The notes below the pieces were generated by a model. It saw only the letters and a program-made list of their open reading frames with translations. It was not told where the DNA came from and did no database searches. A DNA stretch of 17,809 nt, taken from assembly GCA_002408345.1 (NCBI GenBank), contig DHRX01000022.1, positions 716-18,524 on the forward strand, in the 5' to 3' direction. The position numbers were made by a program, and so were the translations under genes. This DNA comes from Firmicutes bacterium UBA5301 (GTDB lineage Bacteria; Bacillota; UBA5301). Positions 1 through 6,889 of the stretch are shown in pieces. Numbering within the stretch: position 1 is the stretch's first letter; each line of letters begins with the position of its first letter.

Positions 1-1109
1 CGCTGGACAAGCTGTTCCAGCCTCTCCCTGACCCTAACTGCGCTCTGTTGCCAAGTAAACCTAGCCAGGATATCTTGACGGGCTTTTGCCCCAAGAGAAC
101 GGCACTCCTCCTGATGCTCAAAGGCTCGGCGCATTAAAATACGGAGGTGGTTAACGCTAGGTTTGGCCCACCGTGAGCCTGAGTAGACCTGGTCAGTCCA
201 AGAACCGCTGGGTTTGGCTTGTTCCAAACGCTCCATATTTAAGAGCAGGCTATTCGAGTGATTCATGTACTGCATATGGGCTGACCAAGCGGTACAGATA
301 ACCGGCAAGCCGCTAGCCATGGCTTCAATCGCCGGCAAGTTCCACCCTTCGCCCCTAGTCGGTAGTACAAAACAATCTCCAGAAGCATACAGGCGGGGCA
401 TTTCCATATAAGGAAGAGCCTGTTCAAGGAGAATAATCTTCGGCCCCATAGCACCTGGCCGTAAATAGCGGCGCATTTCCCGGAGTCGCCGTGACGTTTC
501 GACCTTGGCAGTATTGGAAATTTTGAGAACTAGGCAAACATTGTCCCGGACAGTAAATTCTTGAGAGTAAGCCTGCAGTAAAAACTCAAAACCTTTGCGG
601 GGCCGCCAATCAAAAACAGATAAAAAAGTAAACCCTTGACGACCCGGGATTTCTAAAGGCGGCAACCCAGGGCGAAAACGTTCGCAATCAACCCCAAAAG
701 GAAGCACCTGAATTTTGTTACCGTCTACCCCGCTGGCCATAAAAACCCGACGGTTAAATTCAGATGGTACCCAAATCTCTTGCATCCGGTTGCAGGCTCC
801 AACCCAGACCGGAGGAAGACCGGTTGTTTCAATCATCGTTAGCCCGATGTTATAGCGATTAGGTTGTGGTCGGAAACCAAGGGCAATCATTGCTTGCAGT
901 ACCGGCCACCGTGGGTTCTCCGGGGTAGATCGTAGACTATGATAAAATTCTAGTAGTTCCGGGGGAAGCCCGGCATCAGGTAGATCAATCCCTAAGGGAT
1001 ACAGTTTAACCCTAACCCCTACGGCCACCAATTGTCGAACTAGGTTCCGATTAGCTTCTGCGTAACCGGAAATATCATTGACATGCCCATAATAGGTTAA
1101 ACCAAGCAT
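1..1109 (-). CDS. GT4-family glycosyltransferase, C-terminus cut by window edge
   Basis: This is an open frame of 369 codons that runs off the left edge of the window. It starts at an ATG (1107-1109), six bases after the stop of the upstream paralogue, with a GGAAGGTGG Shine-Dalgarno-like stretch inside the end of that gene. The fold is GT-B of family GT4. The N-terminal part carries SGYAE (residues 14-18), then RYNIG, VPSEFN and LPFGVD, followed by a nucleotide-sugar-binding half with FTFLSVFDW, RKGF and the EX7E motif at E254 and E262 (in GEGWNLPAIEAMASG). It should move a sugar from an activated donor onto a glycan or glycosylated protein at the cytoplasmic face; donor and acceptor cannot be told. 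It aligns with the gene at 1116-2240 along its whole length, with the EX7E motif at the same residue numbers. Family assignment is firm, biological role unknown. Confidence 0.9.
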   Translation of the reverse strand, partial: MLGLTYYGHVNDISGYAEANRNLVRQLVAVGVRVKLYPLGIDLPDAGLPPELLEFYHSLRSTPENPRWPVLQAMIALGFRPQPNRYNIGLTMIETTGLPPVWVGACNRMQEIWVPSEFNRRVFMASGVDGNKIQVLPFGVDCERFRPGLPPLEIPGRQGFTFLSVFDWRPRKGFEFLLQAYSQEFTVRDNVCLVLKISNTAKVETSRRLREMRRYLRPGAMGPKIILLEQALPYMEMPRLYASGDCFVLPTRGEGWNLPAIEAMASGLPVICTAWSAHMQYMNHSNSLLLNMERLEQAKPSGSWTDQVYSGSRWAKPSVNHLRILMRRAFEHQEECRSLGAKARQDILARFTWQQSAVRVRERLEQLVQ

Positions 1110-1115
1110 TTCACG

Positions 1116-2240
1116 TCACCACCTTCCATAACGGGCCCACAATGTAGCTAAATGACGATACATCCGCCGACAGGAAGCTGACCAGGTATAGTTAGCTATT
1201 ACACTTTCCCGGCCTAACCGTCCAATATTTTTAGCCCCTGCCGGATTAGCGACAATAGACCGAAAAATTACCCCTAGATGGTGAGCGCTGGGTCTGGCCC
1301 ACCGAGCTCCCTTGTAGACATAATCATTCCAGGGATCCACCGGTGGTATCGGTTCGAAACATTCTACATTAATCATAAAGGCATTGCCGGGGTTAGCGTA
1401 TTCGGTATGTCCCGACCAATTGGTGACCACAACCGGAAGTCCTGTTGCCATCGCCTCAATAGTTGGCATCGACCACCCCTCACCGTGGCTCGGTAAAACA
1501 AAACAATCTGCAGTGCGGTAAAAAGATGGCATTTCTTGCCTTGATAAATTCTGACTCCAAACAATAATCGTCGGGGGATCCGGCCGGCATTCTCGACTGA
1601 TACGGTTGATCTCAGCCTCTACCCCACTAAAATCTGCCCCCATAGTATTAGTAATCTTAAGTAGTAAAGAGACGTCATCTTGCGCCGAAAATACCGTACT
1701 AAAAGCCTTGACGAGGATATCATAGCCCTTACGTTTATGCCAATCAAGGACCGAGAGAAATGTAAAACCACGTTTACCCGGTACAGAATAAGCCGGTCCA
1801 TGGGGGGTAAACCGGTCTGCATCAACACCAAAAGGTAGCACTTTAACCTTACCGGGTTGCACGCCACTCTGAGTAAAAGTTGCATAATTAAAGTGGGATG
1901 GTACCCAGACTTCATCGAGACGATTACAATGGTAGACCCATTGCGGGGTCAACCGATCCGCCTCTAACATAGTAATACCAATATTGTAACGATTAGTTAT
2001 CCGCTGAAACCCACCAGCAGCCATAGTCTGAATTACCGGTGCTCGGGACGAAACTCGGGAGCTAACCGTCTGCTGCAAAACTCTAATAACCTCTGGTTCT
2101 AATTGAACCTTAACCATCGGTACATCTACCGGATGAAGTTGGATAGTTAAACCCAATTTATGCAATCCACAAACAATTTCTCGACTAACTTCGGCGTAAC
2201 CAGAAACATCAAAAACATTACCAATATATAAAAGCTCCAT
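1116..2240 (-). CDS. GT4-family glycosyltransferase
   Basis: This is a complete 374-residue GT-B enzyme of family GT4. The ATG start follows an AAGGGGATG stretch that serves as Shine-Dalgarno. The N-terminal domain begins with a short strand and SGYAE (residues 13-17), then RYNIG, VWVPSHFN and LPFGVD. The C-terminal donor-binding domain has FTFLSVLDW, KRKG, and E254/E262 of the EX7E motif in GEGWSMPTIEAMATG. No signal peptide or membrane segment is seen, so it is probably a cytosolic or peripheral enzyme acting on a lipid-linked or protein-bound glycan. It is the third gene of a four-gene glycosyltransferase run, 19 bases after its upstream neighbour and 6 before its downstream paralogue, which suggests co-transcription and coupled translation. 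It and the gene at 1-1109 appear to be products of a tandem duplication. Sugar specificity cannot be deduced. Confidence 0.93.
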   Translation of the reverse strand: MELLYIGNVFDVSGYAEVSREIVCGLHKLGLTIQLHPVDVPMVKVQLEPEVIRVLQQTVSSRVSSRAPVIQTMAAGGFQRITNRYNIGITMLEADRLTPQWVYHCNRLDEVWVPSHFNYATFTQSGVQPGKVKVLPFGVDADRFTPHGPAYSVPGKRGFTFLSVLDWHKRKGYDILVKAFSTVFSAQDDVSLLLKITNTMGADFSGVEAEINRISRECRPDPPTIIVWSQNLSRQEMPSFYRTADCFVLPSHGEGWSMPTIEAMATGLPVVVTNWSGHTEYANPGNAFMINVECFEPIPPVDPWNDYVYKGARWARPSAHHLGVIFRSIVANPAGAKNIGRLGRESVIANYTWSASCRRMYRHLATLWARYGRW

Positions 2241-2259
2241 TATTCATCCCCTTCTTCCC

Positions 2260-3336
2260 CTAACCTAAGCGCTCTTGAATTTTTTTGGCCGCATTCTGCC
2301 AAGACCAATAAGAACGTAAATGGATACTGCCTAACCGTGCCTTTTCTTTAGCTTCAGAATAATGGGTATACACATGCCGCATTAACTCCCGGAGTTGCTG
2401 TAAATTAGGTTCAAACCAGAAAGGGGTACTTACGGTCTGGATTCCGCCGATAGCTGCCGCCTCAATCTCACGCACCCGGCCACGGACAAAGTAAACCATA
2501 TCACTGTTGGCGTATTCTGGAACCGGCCCCCAAAAAGAAGTAATCGTCGGAATACCACAAGCTAAAGCCTCTGCTACCGGTAGACAAAACCCCTCTGTAC
2601 GATAAGGATGGACCAGACAATGGCAGCCCCGGTAAATTCCGGGCATTTGCTCAGCAGGTACTTCATTATAAAGATAGATTATTTCTGGTTTACTCGGATC
2701 ACGGGCAATCGCATCCAGGTAACTGGACCGACCGTAAAAAAAGTCTTTGACTACTAAACAGACATCTTCACGAGGGCTAAATTCCTCTAAAAAAGCTCTT
2801 AACAATAGGTCAAATCCTTTTCGCCCGCCGGCTTTAGTCCCACCGACAAATAGAAAGCGAAATGAGCGTCTGGTCCCCAAAGAAGCTGGAGAAACATCGG
2901 GGTGAAAAAAATCAGGTGCTATTCCACAGGGGATCACATGGAGTTTTTCCAGGGGAATACCGCTACGTAAAAAAATGTCCCGAACAAAATTAGAGTACAC
3001 CCAGACTTCATCAACCATAGTCTGCAAAGGCCTAACCCAATCAACAGGCAAAAATCCATACTCCCAGGGTAAGATAACCGCTAATTTCTGACCCGCTGGG
3101 GGCTGGAACTCTGGTGGATAAAGGTGCCTAACCGTTAGGCTGGGGTTGGGGAAATGCTGGGGCAAGTGTAGTAACCGGCTATAGCGAGGGTTCCTGCTAA
3201 TATTAGGCATCTGTCCTCCCCGCTGCTTAAGAACCAACGGAACCCCATTAGCTAATAGGGCCAACGCTATCTCTCGGTTAAAATGGGCAAAACTATGGAA
3301 AGAAAAAAATTCTCCCTCTAAAGTTAACCGCTGCAT
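2260..3336 (-). CDS. GT4-family glycosyltransferase (divergent member)
   Basis: This is a 358-residue GT-B glycosyltransferase. I chose the ATG at 3334-3336, which lies one base after the stop of the GT2 gene and 8 bases from a GGGGAG ribosome-binding site. A longer form from TTG at 3354 would overlap that site and the upstream gene. The N-terminal half has NREIALALL, a PWEYG stretch, DEVWVYSNFVRD and IPCGI. The donor-binding half has FLFVGG, KGFDLLLRAF, and EX7E at about E248 and E256 in TEGFCLPVAEALACG. It lacks the SGYAE element of the two downstream enzymes and is clearly more distant from them, so it probably uses another donor or acceptor. Its tight spacing indicates it is in one operon with the GT2 gene. 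It is presumably part of a surface glycan or glycoprotein pathway, but the product is unknown. Confidence 0.9.
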   Translation of the reverse strand: MQRLTLEGEFFSFHSFAHFNREIALALLANGVPLVLKQRGGQMPNISRNPRYSRLLHLPQHFPNPSLTVRHLYPPEFQPPAGQKLAVILPWEYGFLPVDWVRPLQTMVDEVWVYSNFVRDIFLRSGIPLEKLHVIPCGIAPDFFHPDVSPASLGTRRSFRFLFVGGTKAGGRKGFDLLLRAFLEEFSPREDVCLVVKDFFYGRSSYLDAIARDPSKPEIIYLYNEVPAEQMPGIYRGCHCLVHPYRTEGFCLPVAEALACGIPTITSFWGPVPEYANSDMVYFVRGRVREIEAAAIGGIQTVSTPFWFEPNLQQLRELMRHVYTHYSEAKEKARLGSIHLRSYWSWQNAAKKIQERLG

Positions 3337-3337
3337 A

Positions 3338-4594
3338 CTAACGTCTCCCCACAAAATAAAGATAACGGGCAGCCCCTTCTACTCCACGAACTAATTCAGC
3401 CGCACCCCTTTGATCTCGAGGTAAAGCCTCTTGAACAGCTTGACGACCCTTGTTCCAAATCAGTCGTTCCCAAACTTTCGACCAAACCATAAAAGAATAG
3501 GTAAAGGCCCCCATAGCCAAAACTAGTGAACCCCAGTCATTTCCAGGGTAAGCCCCAAAGGCTTCCAACGACTTATCCAAAATGTCGCTGTCGCGTAAAT
3601 AGTTTAAGCCAGTAGCTATACGATCGGCGTCTGCATCAGACAAACGATTGGCCTCACCTAGAAAAGCATTACAATCTCGTCGCCGCAGAAATTCTAAGAC
3701 CGCATTTAAACCAGAATATGACGTTCCCAGCCTCTTTCCGGGAAAGCCCCGCCGCCCTGTCCAACCTGGATTCGGTCTAGACAAAGCCCCCCGAAACTGG
3801 GCTAATGCCCACTGATTCTCCATCTCTATACGTAATAAATCGTTACGCCCGCTTTGTTGGTAGTGTTGATAGGTCTTGAGATACTTAAAAAACTCGTAAA
3901 TAGACTGCCCCAGGGAAATTATTAACCCTAGAGTACCATCTAAATAACCCTGCTGCTGCTGGTAGGCTAGCCCAAATTTCTGGAAAAAAACCCGGAAGGG
4001 ATCTACACTAGAAACTACTGTGTTATTACGGGCAAAATCAGCTACTTCCAAGTTAGTATAATGGTTGGATTTCCCGAAATAGTGAGACATTGACTTGTAG
4101 GAATAATGTAGAATCGGGTTATTTAGATTACCAACAGGGCCATGTACTTGTAATGATTCATGGACGTTAAAGCGCTGGAATTCCCCGGCCCCCTTGCGGA
4201 ATAACCGAGTTTGCCAATCAGGATACCAACCACACCCCCGTACCCAGTGTCCATAAAAAATGTTGCGCCGTGGTAAACGATAACCCGCAGCGGTAGGGCT
4301 AGTTAGAACCGTCTGCAATTCAGCGATTGTCTCCCCAGGTAAAACCTCATCAGCATCTATACTAAGTACCCAGGCCGAATTAGCTAGAGAAATAGCATAG
4401 TTCTTTTGCTCAGCATAACCAGACCAGGGACGTTGAGTAACCTTATCTGTATATCGCAAAGCCACTTCCACCGTATTATCACTACTTATCGAGTCAACTA
4501 CAATTATTTCTGTTGCCCACCGCAGTGATTCAAGACAACGCGGTAAGTCGTGGGCAGCATCTTTAACAATTAATACAGCAGCTACCGATTCCAC
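3338..4594 (-). CDS. GT2-family glycosyltransferase with long C-terminal extension
   Basis: The first about 250 residues are a GT-A fold enzyme of family GT2, of the kind related to WaaE/KdtX lipopolysaccharide-core glucosyltransferases. An N-terminal nucleotide-binding strand (VLIVKDAAHDL) is followed by IIVVDSISSDNT, the QRPWSGYAEQKN stretch, and the metal-binding DAD triad at residues 80-82. HESLQVHG (145-152) and a conserved LDGTLG/YEFFKYLK segment near 218-240 follow. WaaE-like enzymes usually end at about 250-260 residues; here about 160 more follow (RNDLL to the stop), with a mildly hydrophobic stretch around 355-372. I do not recognise this part. The start is GTG at 4592-4594, seven bases after AGGG. 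It is the first gene of the glycosyltransferase run, 66 bases downstream of a terminator. No convincing -35 box was found in that gap. Reaction class is firm, substrate unknown. Confidence 0.88.
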   Translation of the reverse strand: MESVAAVLIVKDAAHDLPRCLESLRWATEIIVVDSISSDNTVEVALRYTDKVTQRPWSGYAEQKNYAISLANSAWVLSIDADEVLPGETIAELQTVLTSPTAAGYRLPRRNIFYGHWVRGCGWYPDWQTRLFRKGAGEFQRFNVHESLQVHGPVGNLNNPILHYSYKSMSHYFGKSNHYTNLEVADFARNNTVVSSVDPFRVFFQKFGLAYQQQQGYLDGTLGLIISLGQSIYEFFKYLKTYQHYQQSGRNDLLRIEMENQWALAQFRGALSRPNPGWTGRRGFPGKRLGTSYSGLNAVLEFLRRRDCNAFLGEANRLSDADADRIATGLNYLRDSDILDKSLEAFGAYPGNDWGSLVLAMGAFTYSFMVWSKVWERLIWNKGRQAVQEALPRDQRGAAELVRGVEGAARYLYFVGRR

Positions 4595-4659
4595 TGGTCA
4601 TCCCTGCTTTCCAACAATCTCGGTTTATACTATGCTACTGTCCTAAATATCGGTGCCAG

Positions 4660-4693
4660 AAAAAAAGAGGCCCAGTCTCAACTGAACCTCTTT
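4660..4693 (-). terminator. Rho-independent terminator after the zinc-ribbon gene
   Basis: Read on the minus strand, AAAGAGGTTCAGT pairs with ACTGGGCCTCTTT around a TGAG loop. This gives a 13-bp stem if two G-U pairs are allowed, and it runs straight into a T tract ending at 4660. It lies 22 bases past the stop of the 35-residue gene and separates the chaperone/rpsU block from the glycosyltransferase operon. Confidence 0.88.
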
Positions 4694-4715
4694 CCATATT
4701 TACCGTTCTATTTAT

Positions 4716-4823
4716 CTATTCTTTACCGATCTGATCTTTAGGAGCGCCACATTTTGGACACTCTTTAGGACGGCAACGCCCTTCGGTCTTGTTACCACAC
4801 TTAGAACAGACCCAAATAGCCAT
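4716..4823 (-). CDS. 35-residue rubredoxin-like zinc-ribbon protein
   Basis: A very short gene with ATG at 4821-4823, preceded by a strong AGGAAAGGAG ribosome-binding site. The protein has two knuckles, CSKCG at residues 6-10 and CPKCG at 22-26, plus a further Cys at 17 in GRCRPKE. It starts with the aliphatic/Trp strand (IWVCSKCG) typical of rubredoxin and rubrerythrin C-terminal domains. Tiny proteins of this form are common in anaerobic Clostridia and are annotated as RCKP-type rubrerythrin-like domain proteins. They may bind Fe or Zn with four Cys ligands; a redox role is only inferred from the fold. It lies between rpsU and a strong terminator, so it is probably made by read-through from rpsU, or from a possible extended -10 promoter at 4851-4859. 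No partner oxidoreductase is encoded nearby. Confidence 0.85.
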   Translation of the reverse strand: MAIWVCSKCGNKTEGRCRPKECPKCGAPKDQIGKE

Positions 4824-4850
4824 GCTTCTGCTCCTTTCCTACTAATTTTT

Positions 4851-4859
4851 ACTATAGCA
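4851..4859 (-). promoter_or_regulatory. Possible extended -10 promoter for the zinc-ribbon gene
   Basis: The minus strand reads TGC followed by TATAGT, a TGn extended -10 element, 27 bases before the ATG of the small zinc-ribbon gene. No good -35 hexamer stands at 16-18 bp (best is TGTAGA). It overlaps the tail of the rpsU terminator, so it could allow expression independent of rpsU. The leader would be very short, with the ribosome-binding site close to the predicted 5' end. Confidence 0.35.
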
Positions 4860-4890
4860 AAAGCCCGATCTCCTCTACAGATATCGGGCT
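4858..4890 (-). terminator. Weak hairpin terminator or attenuator after rpsU
   Basis: On the minus strand AGCCCGAT and ATCGGGCT form a perfect 8-bp GC-rich stem at 4862-4890, which can be lengthened with a small bulge. It is followed by only four Ts (CTTTTGC). It begins 9 bases past the rpsU stop. The short T run suggests partial termination, letting some transcripts reach the zinc-ribbon gene. Confidence 0.65.
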
Positions 4891-4899
4891 AATACGCTA

Positions 4900-5091
4900 C
4901 TAAAAGTTATTCCGACGTCGTTTCGCTTTCTTACGGTTAGCCTCGGCTTTCTTCTTCCGACGAACGCTGGGGGACTCATAGTGTTCACGTCTGCGAGCCT
5001 CAGAAAGAACTCCAGACTTTGCACACTGTTTCTTAAAACGACGTAGGGCATGGTCTAGGGTTTCATTTTCGTGTACCTTTACTTCTGCCAT
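4900..5091 (-). CDS. rpsU: 30S ribosomal protein S21
   Basis: This is a 63-residue basic protein matching bacterial S21, a late-assembling 30S protein that sits near the anti-Shine-Dalgarno end of 16S rRNA and helps initiation. Visible signatures are VHENETLDHALRRFKKQC near the N-terminus, REHYESPS in the middle, and a terminal Lys/Arg-rich tail (KKAKRRRNNF). I chose the ATG at 5089-5091 rather than the GTG just before it. A GGAGGGGGGGAG purine stretch precedes either. It follows hinT by 80 bases that contain a near-consensus promoter and no terminator, so it can be expressed alone as well as by read-through from the dnaK operon. A hairpin directly follows. The usual downstream partner yqeY is missing here. 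Confidence 0.97.
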   Translation of the reverse strand: MAEVKVHENETLDHALRRFKKQCAKSGVLSEARRREHYESPSVRRKKKAEANRKKAKRRRNNF

Positions 5092-5125
5092 CACGCACTC
5101 CCCCCCTCCGTAATCCCATGTTCAA

Positions 5126-5155
5126 ATTATACTTTATGCCTTACGGGAGTGTCAA
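5126..5155 (-). promoter_or_regulatory. Sigma-A promoter of rpsU
   Basis: On the minus strand, TTGACA (5150-5155) and TATAAT (5126-5131) stand 18 bp apart. Both hexamers match the sigma-70/sigma-A consensus perfectly. The start of transcription should fall near 5119, giving a leader of about 28 bases before the rpsU ATG. This lets rpsU be expressed strongly and independently of the HrcA-controlled operon upstream. Confidence 0.85.
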
Positions 5156-5171
5156 CAAAGCGGCTAAGTCC

Positions 5172-5519
5172 TTAACCAGGAGGCCAGCCTAAATTTCGCC
5201 CCCCCAACAAATGAAAATGAAGGTGAGGAACGGTTTGTCCTGCCTGGATACCGCAGTTATTAACCAACCGATAACCGCTCTCAGCCACACCTAAACGGCG
5301 AGCTAAATCCCGAGCTAAAATAGCTATTTTCCCGATAATTTCTGTATCAGCATCCCAAAGAGAATCAAGGCTCCTTATATGTTTACGAGGAATAATTAGT
5401 ACATGCACTGGTGCTTGCGGGTTTAAGTCCCGGAATGCCAAAACATCATCATCTTCATATAACAAATCTGCAGGAATTTCTTCTGACGCAATCTTACAGA
5501 ATACGCAGTCCGTTGCCAC
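5172..5519 (-). CDS. hinT: HinT-like HIT-family nucleotide hydrolase
   Basis: This 115-residue protein has the HinT form of the histidine-triad fold. The catalytic HxHxH motif is HLHFH at residues 99-103, whose central His attacks purine nucleoside phosphoramidates (AMP-lysine or AMP-amine type substrates). Upstream are the CVFCKI start with two Cys (5 and 8) that with His residues can bind zinc, and the AFRDLNPQAPVHVLIIPRKHI segment typical of the family. It ends WPPG, the usual HinT-type tail. Translation starts at a GTG (5517-5519) with a strong GAGGAGG site 8 bases upstream, just after the mtaB stop. It is the last gene before the rpsU promoter, and no terminator is visible after it. The cellular substrate is uncertain, as for most bacterial HinT proteins. 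Confidence 0.93.
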   Translation of the reverse strand: MATDCVFCKIASEEIPADLLYEDDDVLAFRDLNPQAPVHVLIIPRKHIRSLDSLWDADTEIIGKIAILARDLARRLGVAESGYRLVNNCGIQAGQTVPHLHFHLLGGRNLGWPPG

Positions 5520-5534
5520 ATTCTCACCTCCTCT

Positions 5535-6872
5535 TTAGCAAAGAATTTCACCCATAGCCCCTTCAAAGTCCACCGTATTAACAAGCACAGTACTAATCTC
5601 CCCAGTTAAACTTCTACTTTCTTGATAGTTCCTAGGTAGATTAGCCTGGACTCGTATATAATTTTCCGTATAACCGGTGCCAACTCCTCCCGTCACTTCT
5701 TCAATTAAAACTTGGACCCTACTTCCTAGATATCTCCGATGGAAAGATTCAGCTAAATGCTGCCCTAATCGGATCAGAGTCTGACTCCGCTCCTCTTTAA
5801 CCTTTTTTGCTAGTTGATTAGACATTTTAGCTGCAGGAGTTCCAGCCCGCCGGGAATATGGAAAGACATGGAGCCGTGAAAAACCTATAGTTTCTACAAA
5901 TGCTAAAGTTTCAGCGAACTCTGCTGCGGTTTCTCCGGGAAAGCCGACAATTATATCGGTTGTAACCGCTAAGTCGGGGATAAGATCCCGAGCCTTCTCA
6001 ACGATAGCCAAATACTCAGTAGTAGTATATTTACGCCGCATCCGCTGAAGTACCGTAGTGCTACCAGACTGGAGAGGTAAATGTAAATGGGGACAAACCT
6101 TGGGATGGGTGGCCATTAATTGTAAAAGACCATCTGTAACATCAGTCGGTTCGACAGAACTTAAGCGCAATCGCTGCAGCCCCGGTATCTCAACGACTTG
6201 GGCAACGATCTCCTCCAAAGATGATCGTGGATCTAAATCCGCCCCGTAAGCAGCCAAATGAATTCCGGTTAAAACAATCTCCTTATAGCCAGCCTCAACT
6301 AACGAAGTAGCGATATTTAACACACTCCCAAGACTACGGCTGCGCTCAGGACCTCGGGCATAAGGGACCTTGCAATAGGAGCAAAATTGTTGGCAACCCT
6401 CTTGAACTTTCAGCACCGCCCGTACCTTAGATCCAAAATTAGAGACCGCTAACTCCTCAAAATCTGGGCTCCGTAACGGTTCCACCAAGTTCTGGGGTTC
6501 AATAATATGCTTTTCCTGGAGCGCTGTGGTAACTATCTCAACTAACTGTTCCCGATTTTGGGTTCCAAGAACAATAGCCAAACCGGGGATTTTAATTAAC
6601 TGTTCGGCTTGGGTCTGGGCATAACAACCAAAAGCAGCAACAACAGCATGCGGATGGGTGCGAATTACTTTCCGTATCAACTGGCGTGATTTTTTGTCAG
6701 CAATATTAGTGACTGTACAGGTATTAATTAAGTAGACCTCTGCCTCTTGGTCTGGTTCTACAATTGTAAAACCATGGGCTGCAAAAGTCTCTAGTAGCGC
6801 TTCTGTATCATACTGGTTTACCTTGCAGCCTAAGGTCATAGCAGCAACCCTTGGGCTCTTTTGCGTCCCCAC
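5535..6872 (-). CDS. mtaB: tRNA t6A37 methylthiotransferase MtaB (radical SAM)
   Basis: MtaB turns t6A at position 37 of ANN-decoding tRNAs into ms2t6A, which supports accurate decoding. The 445-residue protein has the three UPF0004 Cys at 16 (LGCKVNQYDTE), 52 (INTCTV) and 83 (FGCYAQ) for the auxiliary 4Fe-4S cluster. The radical-SAM CX3CX2C follows at Cys160, 164 and 167 (EGCQQFCSYC), with TDIIVGFPGET further on and a C-terminal TRAM domain of about 65 residues. LGCKVNQ, rather than the MiaB-type LGCQMN, separates it from MiaB. The start is GTG at 6870-6872 with GAGGAAGG upstream; the TLGCKVNQ motif then lies at the expected distance from the N-terminus. It follows rsmE by 17 bases and precedes hinT by 15, in the same order as the B. 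subtilis yqeV end of the dnaK operon. Confidence 0.96.
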   Translation of the reverse strand: MGTQKSPRVAAMTLGCKVNQYDTEALLETFAAHGFTIVEPDQEAEVYLINTCTVTNIADKKSRQLIRKVIRTHPHAVVAAFGCYAQTQAEQLIKIPGLAIVLGTQNREQLVEIVTTALQEKHIIEPQNLVEPLRSPDFEELAVSNFGSKVRAVLKVQEGCQQFCSYCKVPYARGPERSRSLGSVLNIATSLVEAGYKEIVLTGIHLAAYGADLDPRSSLEEIVAQVVEIPGLQRLRLSSVEPTDVTDGLLQLMATHPKVCPHLHLPLQSGSTTVLQRMRRKYTTTEYLAIVEKARDLIPDLAVTTDIIVGFPGETAAEFAETLAFVETIGFSRLHVFPYSRRAGTPAAKMSNQLAKKVKEERSQTLIRLGQHLAESFHRRYLGSRVQVLIEEVTGGVGTGYTENYIRVQANLPRNYQESRSLTGEISTVLVNTVDFEGAMGEILC

Positions 6873-6889
6873 CTTACCAACCTTCCTCT

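Noticed and set aside
3337..3354. A TTG start for the GT4 gene that would overlap the GT2 gene
   Set aside because: The added residues cover the GGGGAG ribosome-binding site of the ATG at 3336, which is better placed.
4595..4659. A promoter for the glycosyltransferase operon (TATAAA at 4624-4629, minus strand)
   Set aside because: No -35 hexamer resembling TTGACA at 16-18 bp and no TGn extension. A promoter is expected here because of the terminator before it, but I cannot point to it.
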